Assembly: GCF_014698795.1 (NCBI RefSeq)
Contig: NZ_JACJTR010000007.1
Span: 248,001 to 312,000 of the forward strand
Reading direction: 5' to 3'
DNA from: Nostoc sp. FACHB-892
Lineage (GTDB): Bacteria > Cyanobacteriota > Cyanobacteriia > Cyanobacteriales > Nostocaceae
DNA: 64,000 bases
This document shows positions 57,252 to 64,000 of this stretch, piece after piece (positions within the stretch are counted from its first letter, which is position 1; every line of letters begins with the position of its first letter). The translations under genes and the position numbers were made by a program. The notes beneath the pieces were generated by a model, which did not search any database, was not told the DNA's origin, and saw nothing but the letters and a program-made list of their open reading frames with translations.

Positions 57252-58571
57252 TTAGCTAATTGAAGAGGTTAGACCCTCAGAGACAAGCTCAATATCGAAA
57301 GTGGGTATGAAATTAGGCTTGTTCTCAAGAGTGGCGAATTGGGTTCCCTGGAAGGACAAAGCACCAGTTTTGCTATCGTAACTGAATTCGTTAGTGGAAG
57401 TAGCGCCAAACCCAATTGTGGAAGTCTGAATTTTATCGCTTTCTAAGTAGCTGAAGTCCTTGATGATGTCAATGCCTTCAGACCTGAAGTTGAAGACAAA
57501 TGTATCAGCACCAGCATCGCCTGTGAGTGTGTTGTTCCCAGCACCGCCATTTAAAAAGTCGCTACCAGAACCCCCATTTAAGAAGTCATTACCAGCACCG
57601 CCAATGAGTGTGTCGTTACCAGTCCCACCAACCAAAATGTCGTAGCCCCCATAGCCAAGCAAGTGGTCATTGCCATCGCCGCCAACCAAAAAGTTTTGAC
57701 CGGCATTCCCCTCAATTTGATTGTCTAGGGCGTTGCCTATGCCATCAATATCGCTGCTACCTGTGAGAATCAAGTTCTCTAGGTTGTCACCCAATTCGTA
57801 GTTGAACGAAGACTCAACCGTATCGGTTCCTTCATTCAAGTATTCTGTAATATTGAATTCTACAATCTCATAGAATTCTACAATCTTACTGGTAAACCGA
57901 TTGGTGATTAAATTGTCCTCAGACCCAAATACAAAAGTAATATAAGTGTCGTTGCCAGTTCCACCAATTAGTGCATCAGACTCCTTAATATCATCAAAAA
58001 TGTCATCGCCTTCCTCGCCATACAGTACATTGCCACCATTATCTTCTCCGCCATTCAAATAATCATTGCCCAAACCACCGTACAGTTCGTCACCATTTGT
58101 ACCACCGTAAAGGCTGTCATTGCCCGAATGACCATACAGGATATTGTAACCATCGTTGCCATACAGTACATCGTTGCTTTCCAAACCATAAATATTCTCG
58201 TCTACCCAGGTTCCTTGGATTGTGTCAGAACCTGTAGTGCCATAAATAGATTCGGTTTTTCCTGAACGAAATACCGAGATTGCGGCAGCTGTCCTTACTC
58301 CAGTTATATCTACATGGTTACGGTCGTAATTGACAGGGTTAATACTGATAATACTACCCACATTTTTAATGATGTCAAAACCATCAGTACTATAGACGTA
58401 CCATTCATTAAGAGAACTAAGAACGAGAACATCAATTACATTGTTGAAGACAAACTCATCATCACCACCACCACCATCAAGAATGTCATCACCGAAATCG
58501 CCGAAAATGGAATCAGTTTCTGGAGTCCCAGTCAGATTGTCGTTACCAAAAGTACCGTTAATAGATGCCAT
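57252..58571 (-). CDS. RTX calcium-binding protein, first of three tandem paralogues
   Basis: 439 residues from the ATG at 58571 (AAGGAG eight bases upstream). It starts MASINGTFGNDNLTGTPETD and carries two blocks of GGxGxD nonapeptides (about residues 130-190 and 285-345; GGTGNDTLIGGAGNDFLNGG) and a closing RTX domain (ADTFVFNF...DIIKDFSY...FQGTQFATLENKP). There is no signal peptide; type I secretion is expected. The other copies lie at 61581-62873 and 63051 onward. The copies share N- and C-terminal blocks and differ most in the middle linker. Confidence 0.88.
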   Translation of the reverse strand: MASINGTFGNDNLTGTPETDSIFGDFGDDILDGGGGDDEFVFNNVIDVLVLSSLNEWYVYSTDGFDIIKNVGSIISINPVNYDRNHVDITGVRTAAAISVFRSGKTESIYGTTGSDTIQGTWVDENIYGLESNDVLYGNDGYNILYGHSGNDSLYGGTNGDELYGGLGNDYLNGGEDNGGNVLYGEEGDDIFDDIKESDALIGGTGNDTYITFVFGSEDNLITNRFTSKIVEFYEIVEFNITEYLNEGTDTVESSFNYELGDNLENLILTGSSDIDGIGNALDNQIEGNAGQNFLVGGDGNDHLLGYGGYDILVGGTGNDTLIGGAGNDFLNGGSGSDFLNGGAGNNTLTGDAGADTFVFNFRSEGIDIIKDFSYLESDKIQTSTIGFGATSTNEFSYDSKTGALSFQGTQFATLENKPNFIPTFDIELVSEGLTSSIS

Positions 58572-58696
58572 GTCCATCACTCCTTCTCAAGCTATGGTTC
58601 AGTGCAGAATTAAGTTAATTTAATGTGAGTTCGACGGCGTATGACCGTTAATTAACAGAATATTTTAATAGGTCAACAACCGCTTATAAACAGCAT

Positions 58697-61351
58697 TTAC
58701 TGATGAGCATGAGTTGTACTGCAAGGTACATCTTTCTGCCATGAACCACGACCCCCGGCAGGTACATTAGCTATAAGTACTATCTCTCCCTTTTTGTTTA
58801 CCACCCATCCACTTGCTTCTACAATAGGTTCTGGTGTGGTAGTAACTGCCCTAGTAGTAACAGGTGGATTGCTAAGTGGGCGTAGCTCGCCAAAGCCATT
58901 GCTGCTAGGCTTGAGCGACACCCAACCTACTTCTACTGCGTCGCCAGTTAGGACATCCTTAATAGGATTGGGTGGTAAACCGCCGTGTCCGGTAATGATA
59001 AACCTGCTTTGAGCATAACTTTGACTATTGCAGGCTTGCGCTACTTTAGTTTCTACACCGATTGTGGGTAACTCAACTAAGCCACTGTTTGGGTCAACGT
59101 CAGGTGTGTTGAGTTGTACAGTACCTTGTGTACCAAATTCTGAACTAGCAGTGATGTCACTCAAAAGAGTTGGACTTTTACGAAACTCAATACCATAAAT
59201 GCCATTCGCTTCGATATCCACTCTCCCACCTGCACCTGAAAAAGCATTGGCGCTGATGTCACTGTTTTCTTCAGGGATAGCAACAATAAATTTAGAGTTA
59301 ATATTGATACTACCACCATCTCCACCCTGTTGTGCTGTACCTGCGGTGGTGGATATTTTACTACCACGGCGCAGGAGTAAGAGGTCTTTTACTGATAGAT
59401 TAGTATTTCCTCCATTACCCGATGTCGTTTGCGAGGTAATACTTCCCTGGTCAAGACTCAGAGAGCTTACTTCTACTTTAGAATCACCTGCTCTTCCAAG
59501 CCCTGTGCTGCTACTGGTTATCTGTGCGCCATTTTTGATAGTCAACTGCCCAGTTTCAATCATTAAATTCCCAGCATCTCCCACGCCTGTGGTTTCAGTT
59601 GTCAAGAGGCTGGGCATCTGACCGTCGGCTGACGTGCCATTTAGCTCTATAGAGTTAGAAGCATTCACCATTACGGTTCCTCCTCGTCCCTCGCCCACAG
59701 TACGGGCAGACACAAATGCTCCATCCAGAACTTGTAATTTCTCAGTTTTAATTATCAATTCTCCGGCAGATCCAGTACCTGTGCTTCCAACAAGCAAGCC
59801 GCTTCTATCCTGACCATTTGCCGATGTTCCAATTAGTTGCACTAATGAAGAAGCAGTTACACTCAACGTCCCTCCCGACTGAGCCGAGCCTAAATTGGAA
59901 GCTGAGGCTCTTGCGCCATCACGGGCAATAAATAAGCGAGTTTCAATCATCAAGTCTCCAGGTTTGCCAGAACCTTCCCCCAAAGCAAACAGACCACTAG
60001 GTGTCGGATTATCAGCTGATGTTGATGTTCCAATCAGTTGCACCGAATCAGAGGCTTTTACAAACAACAGTCCTCCTTGTCCGGAACTAGTCTTAGCACT
60101 AGCAGTTGAGACTTGTGCCCCACCCTGAACAATCAATTGTCCAGTTTCAATGCTCACTGAACCGGCATTTCCGACACCATCAGTCTGAGTTATGATCCTG
60201 CTAAAATTCGCACCATCAGCCGATGTTCCACTTAGTTCCACCGAATCAGAGGCTCTTACAGTTATAGTCCCCCCCTGTCCGGAGTTAAAAGTACCAGCTG
60301 CTATCTCTGACCCATCCCGGATAATCAACTTCCCAGTCTCAATCGTCAAATCTCCACCAGTTTCGACACCATAAGTTTCAGCTAACAGGCGGCTTGCTCC
60401 AAGGACTTCCACCAACTCGGAGGCGCGGACGATAAGTGTCCCTCCGGGTTTGGCTCCTGTGTTATTAGCTACAATCTGTGAACCATCAGCGATTGTGACA
60501 CGTCTACCTTGTAAGAGGATATCGCCAGTGCCTAGTTGAGAACCGACACCTCGTTCAAAACTGGTTTGGACTGTAGCTCCTTTGGTGAGGGATACGTCTG
60601 CTAGCGCTACATTATCAGGAAAACTCAAACGCAGATTTTTGTCATCTATATTCAGCACTACCGTTCCTTCTCCTGCTAATCCTCCCAATTCGACTCGACC
60701 ATTGAGAACGGACAATTTACCCCCTTCTAAGTTCACATCACCACCTACCAACAACAAACTTTCATTCGCAGAAAGTTGCAAACCTGTTGTAGATTGATTG
60801 GTAATTGATTTAGCAATTTGATTGAATAGCAAAGCTGAAGGATTGACCGTTAGGAGTGTGGGAGAATTAGGAGCCGAGGCACCGAACAAGCCTTGCTCAC
60901 CAAACCCGATGGCATTTGCTGTTGTTGCTAGAAACGAACCTCCTATATTAAGTTGGGCATTCGGTCCAAAGATAATTCCATTGGGATTAATCAGAAACAC
61001 GTTAGCACTACCTAAGACACCAAGCCTGCCGAAAATCTCGGAGCGGTTACCCCCTGTCACCCGACTAATAATATTCTCAATGCCATTCGGATTTCTGAAA
61101 ATGGCTCGTCCTCCTTCTTTAACGTTGAACTGCTCAAAACTGTGGAATAGATTGGCACCGCGAGTTGCTCCACCGTCTATCAGCTCAAAGTTAGGAGAAG
61201 ATATAACAACAGAACTTTCCTGACCTAATGTGTTATCGGGTACTATCTGGGCTAGGGCAAACTCGTTGTCTCCTGCGATCGCCGCCATTAAAGTTAATAA
61301 GCTTGCCAACCTCAATTGCCACCACTGATAAAATAGACTTTGAGAGAACAC
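58697..61351 (-). CDS. two-partner-secretion (TpsA) filamentous haemagglutinin-like adhesin
   Basis: 884 residues from a GTG at 61351 with AAGGAG nine bases upstream. A signal peptide (LASLLTLMAAIAGDNEFALA) is followed by the haemagglutination-activity TPS domain: FHSFEQFNVKEGGRAIFRNP, then VTGGNRSEIFGRLGVLGSAN and VFLINPNGIIFGPNAQL. The rest is beta-helix with repeats such as GSAGELIIKTEKLQVLDGAF and GQGGTITVRASDSVELSGTS. It needs a TpsB outer-membrane pore, which is not in the window. It sits between RTX paralogues, so the locus encodes surface or secreted proteins. Confidence 0.92.
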   Translation of the reverse strand: MFSQSLFYQWWQLRLASLLTLMAAIAGDNEFALAQIVPDNTLGQESSVVISSPNFELIDGGATRGANLFHSFEQFNVKEGGRAIFRNPNGIENIISRVTGGNRSEIFGRLGVLGSANVFLINPNGIIFGPNAQLNIGGSFLATTANAIGFGEQGLFGASAPNSPTLLTVNPSALLFNQIAKSITNQSTTGLQLSANESLLLVGGDVNLEGGKLSVLNGRVELGGLAGEGTVVLNIDDKNLRLSFPDNVALADVSLTKGATVQTSFERGVGSQLGTGDILLQGRRVTIADGSQIVANNTGAKPGGTLIVRASELVEVLGASRLLAETYGVETGGDLTIETGKLIIRDGSEIAAGTFNSGQGGTITVRASDSVELSGTSADGANFSRIITQTDGVGNAGSVSIETGQLIVQGGAQVSTASAKTSSGQGGLLFVKASDSVQLIGTSTSADNPTPSGLFALGEGSGKPGDLMIETRLFIARDGARASASNLGSAQSGGTLSVTASSLVQLIGTSANGQDRSGLLVGSTGTGSAGELIIKTEKLQVLDGAFVSARTVGEGRGGTVMVNASNSIELNGTSADGQMPSLLTTETTGVGDAGNLMIETGQLTIKNGAQITSSSTGLGRAGDSKVEVSSLSLDQGSITSQTTSGNGGNTNLSVKDLLLLRRGSKISTTAGTAQQGGDGGSININSKFIVAIPEENSDISANAFSGAGGRVDIEANGIYGIEFRKSPTLLSDITASSEFGTQGTVQLNTPDVDPNSGLVELPTIGVETKVAQACNSQSYAQSRFIITGHGGLPPNPIKDVLTGDAVEVGWVSLKPSSNGFGELRPLSNPPVTTRAVTTTPEPIVEASGWVVNKKGEIVLIANVPAGGRGSWQKDVPCSTTHAHQ

Positions 61352-61580
61352 TAGAAAATTCTCCTTAAAGGATATTTGTATAGTTTTTATCAAGTTACTT
61401 AATGATTATTGATGAAACTGAGGAAATTTTCGACAGCAAAGAAAAATAGTAGCCATACTCAATTAATACCCCGCAAGAGAAATTCTCTGAGTGGGGTTAT
61501 TGTTTTTGGAGTGGCTGTAGTATCTAAAATTTAGGTTCGGTTAGGCACTACAAGACCAAGCTAATTGAAGAGATTAGCCC

Positions 61581-62873
61581 CTAAGAAACAAGCTCAATAT
61601 CAAAATGGGGTATGAAACTAGGCTTGTTCTCAAGAGTAGCGAATTGGGTTCCCTGGAAGGACAAAGCACCAGTGTTGCGGTTGTAACTGAACTCGTTAGT
61701 GGAAATAGTACCAAATCCAAATGTTGAAATCTGAATTTTGTCGTTCTGCAAGTAGCTGAAGTCCTTGATGATGTCAATGCCTTCAAACCTGAAGTTGAAG
61801 ACAAATGTATCAGCACCAGCATTGCCTGTGAGTGTGTTGTTACCAGCACCGCCAAAGAGTTTGTCGCTACCAGAACCCCCATTTAAGAAGTCGTTACCAG
61901 CACCGCCAACAAGTGTGTCATTACCAGCTTCACCAACCAAAATGTCGTAGTCCCCATAGCCAAACAACTGGTCATTACCATCGCCGCCAACCAAAAAGTT
62001 GTTACCGACATTCCCCTCAATTCGATTGTCCAGGGCGTTGCCTATGCCACTAATATCGGCGCTACCTGTGAGTATCAAGTTCTCTAGGTTGTCATCCAAT
62101 TTGTAGCTAAATGAAGACTGAACTCTATCGCTTCCTTCATTCAAGTATTCTATAATCTCATTGGTAAACTGACCGAAGATAAACTGATTGAAGATTACCT
62201 TGTCTTCAGCAGACGCGTATACAAAAGTAATATAAGTATCATTGCCAGTTCCCCCAATTAGGGTATCAACTCCCGTACTGCTATCAAAAATGTCATCGCC
62301 TTCCTCGCCATATAGTAAATTGCCAACGTAGTCTTTTGTGCCATTCAAATAATCATTGCCTAAACCACCGTACAGTTCGTTAGCATTTGCACCACCGTCA
62401 AGGCTGTCATTGCCCGGGCCACCATACAAAATATCGTAACCATCGTTGCCATACAGTACATCGTTGCCTTCTAAACCATAAATATTCTCGTTTGCCGAGG
62501 TTCCTTGGATTGTGTCAGAATCTGTGGTGCCGTAGATGGATTCGGTTTTTCCGGATCTAAATTCATAAGATAATCCGGCAACTATTGGTGTAAATATGTT
62601 TACATTTTTACGGTTGTGATTTGCAGGATCAATACTGATAACCTCACCGGAAGAGAAGTTTTTAATGATGTCAAAACCATCATTACTATAGACATACACA
62701 TCCCGTGAAAAACCAGAATCAAAAACGATAACATCAATTACATTATTGAAGACAAATTCATCATCACCATCAAGACCATTGAGAATATCATCACCTAAAT
62801 CGCCGAAAATGGAATCAGTTTCTGGAGTCCCAGTTAAATTGTCGTTACCAGAGGTCCCGTTAATAAGTGTCAT
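61581..62873 (-). CDS. RTX calcium-binding protein, second tandem paralogue, C-terminus shortened by TAG
   Basis: 430 residues from the ATG at 62873 (AAGGAG upstream, as in the first copy). MTLINGTSGNDNLTGTPETD begins the protein; nonapeptides include GNDVLYGNDGYDILYGGPGN and GGAGNDFLNGGSGSDKLFGG. After ELVS the stop TAG is followed in frame by GLISSIS, where both other copies read EGLTSSIS, so a GAG-to-TAG change removed seven or so residues. The RTX C-terminus holds the secretion signal in many type I substrates, so export could be affected. Confidence 0.88.
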   Translation of the reverse strand: MTLINGTSGNDNLTGTPETDSIFGDLGDDILNGLDGDDEFVFNNVIDVIVFDSGFSRDVYVYSNDGFDIIKNFSSGEVISIDPANHNRKNVNIFTPIVAGLSYEFRSGKTESIYGTTDSDTIQGTSANENIYGLEGNDVLYGNDGYDILYGGPGNDSLDGGANANELYGGLGNDYLNGTKDYVGNLLYGEEGDDIFDSSTGVDTLIGGTGNDTYITFVYASAEDKVIFNQFIFGQFTNEIIEYLNEGSDRVQSSFSYKLDDNLENLILTGSADISGIGNALDNRIEGNVGNNFLVGGDGNDQLFGYGDYDILVGEAGNDTLVGGAGNDFLNGGSGSDKLFGGAGNNTLTGNAGADTFVFNFRFEGIDIIKDFSYLQNDKIQISTFGFGTISTNEFSYNRNTGALSFQGTQFATLENKPSFIPHFDIELVS

Positions 62874-63050
62874 GTCCATCACTCCTTGTATGGTTCAGTG
62901 CAGAATTAAGTTAATTTAACGTGAGCGCAAACTCGCTAGCGCTGTGCTAAACGTAATTTGTAATTCTCAATTAATACTCCGTCTATAAATTCTCTAAGTG
63001 GGATCATTGTTTTTGGAGTGTAGTGTCTAAAATTTGGCTTTAGTTAAGCA

Positions 63051-64000
63051 CTACAAAACCAAGCTAATTGAAGAGGTTAGACCCTCGGAGACAAGCTCAA
63101 TATCGAGATTGGGTATGAAACTAGGTTTGTTCTCAAGAGTGGCGAATTGGGTTCCCTGGAAGGACAAGCCACCAGTGTTGCTGTCGTAACTGAATTCGTT
63201 AGTGGAAGTAGCACCAAACCCAATTGTGGAAATCTGAATTTTGTCGTTCTGCGAGTAGCTAAAGTCCTTGATGATGTCAATACCTTCAAACTTGAAGTTA
63301 AAGACAAATGTATCAGCATCAGCATCGCCTGTAAGTGTGTTATTACCAGCTCCACCAACGAGTGTGTCGTTACCAGAACCCCCATTTAAGAAGTCGTCAC
63401 CAGCTCCACCAACGAGTGTGTCGTTACCAGTCCGACCAACCAAAATGTCGTAGTCCCCATAGCCAAGCAAGTGGTCATTACCATCGTCGCCAACCAGAAA
63501 GTTGTGACGGTCATTCCCCTCAATTCGATTGTCAAGGGCGTTGCCCATGCCATTAATATCCCTGCTACCTGTGAGAACCAAGTTCTCTAGGTTGTCACCC
63601 AATTTGTAGTCGAACGAAGACTCAACTGTATCGGTTCCTTCATTCAAGTATTCTGTAATATCGAATTTTACAATCTTATTGGTAAACTGATCGGTGATTA
63701 AACTATCCTCAGACCCGAATACAAAAGTAATATAAGTGTCGTTGCCAGTACCACCAATTAGCTTATCAGCCTCGTTAATGCCATCAAAAATGTCATCGCC
63801 TTCCTCGCCATATAGTACGCCATCGTATTCTCCGCCATTCAAATAATCATTGCCCAAACCACCGTACAGTTCATCACTACTTCCACCACCGTAAAGGCTG
63901 TCATTGCCCGGATCACCATATAAAATATCGTAACCATCGTTGCCATACAATACATCGTTGCCTTCCAAACCATAAATATTCTCGTCTGCCGAGGTGCCTT
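63051..64000 (-). CDS. RTX calcium-binding protein, third tandem paralogue (partial, continues beyond the window)
   Basis: The frame is open through the right edge (GTSADENIYG before LEGNDVLYGNDGYDILYGDP), so the N-terminus lies outside the window. The 3' end is complete with SEGLTSSISLVL. Nonapeptides GGAGDDFLNGGSGNDTLVGG and the closing DIIKDFSYSQNDKIQI block match the other copies. It differs in keeping three extra C-terminal residues. The 62874-63050 gap between copies is non-coding. Confidence 0.85.
   Translation of the reverse strand, partial: GTSADENIYGLEGNDVLYGNDGYDILYGDPGNDSLYGGGSSDELYGGLGNDYLNGGEYDGVLYGEEGDDIFDGINEADKLIGGTGNDTYITFVFGSEDSLITDQFTNKIVKFDITEYLNEGTDTVESSFDYKLGDNLENLVLTGSRDINGMGNALDNRIEGNDRHNFLVGDDGNDHLLGYGDYDILVGRTGNDTLVGGAGDDFLNGGSGNDTLVGGAGNNTLTGDADADTFVFNFKFEGIDIIKDFSYSQNDKIQISTIGFGATSTNEFSYDSNTGGLSFQGTQFATLENKPSFIPNLDIELVSEGLTSSISLVL

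Noticed and set aside
14487-62873. RTX proteins as pore-forming toxins
   Set aside because: Only calcium-binding repeats are visible; no pore-forming or acylation region is present, so a toxin role is not claimed.

Overview
The window reads as chromosomal DNA of a filamentous, heterocyst-type cyanobacterium (Nostocales, Nostoc-like). The evidence is a photosystem I psaB, a high-light-inducible protein, many GCGATCGC (HIP1) octamers, cyanobacterial small families (DUF6887/DUF6888, a DUF1392-like remnant), zinc-ribbon Ser/Thr kinases, PEP-CTERM and RTX proteins, and the AT-rich intergenic repeats common in Nostoc. No rRNA or tRNA gene was recognised.

Layout. 0-8.4 kb: thiC under a TPP riboswitch, a DUF6888/DUF6887 pair whose first gene lacks a normal start codon, an unrecognised two-gene module with a DUF2726-like protein, a DUF442-type phosphatase, a DJ-1/PfpI protein, a GNAT, a TetR regulator and a PaaK-like ligase. 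8.6-14 kb: two tandem paralogous kinases sharing an unnamed C-terminal domain, then an exostosin-like glycosyltransferase. 14-22 kb: an RTX protein, psaB without psaA, and a response regulator/histidine kinase pair. 22-26 kb: an accessory patch with a GC-rich O-methyltransferase, a 9-repeat CRISPR array without cas genes, a transposase remnant, and an AraC regulator abutting a truncated SDR gene. 26-33 kb: hli, phoD, a PEP-CTERM protein, a desaturase, a variant EPSP synthase and a decayed adenylate cyclase. 33-45 kb: a 21-bp minisatellite, a YdeP-type molybdoenzyme, a hybrid histidine kinase carrying an N-terminal ParD-like antitoxin domain, a transposase remnant, and an FG-GAP/RTX protein built from a 213-bp tandem repeat. 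45-57 kb: a RodZ-like protein, a PQQ-type sugar dehydrogenase, a TIM-barrel isomerase, LOG, RsgA and a kinase-like protein, mixed with many pseudogenes, then a GC-rich phytanoyl-CoA dioxygenase. 57-64 kb: three tandem RTX paralogues (the last runs off the window) around a two-partner-secretion adhesin.

Two themes stand out. First, decay: at least a dozen genes are cut by single nonsense codons, frameshifts, truncations or small inverted-repeat elements, and several remnants have no usable start codon. Second, surface and signalling functions dominate: RTX, FG-GAP and TpsA exoproteins alongside multidomain kinases. The best candidates for something undescribed are the ParD-like/hybrid-kinase fusion, the 21-bp heptad array with phased TAA codons, the 2.1-3.4 kb gene pair and the shared C-terminal domain of the tandem kinases. 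All functional calls come from reading motifs by eye; no database search was run.
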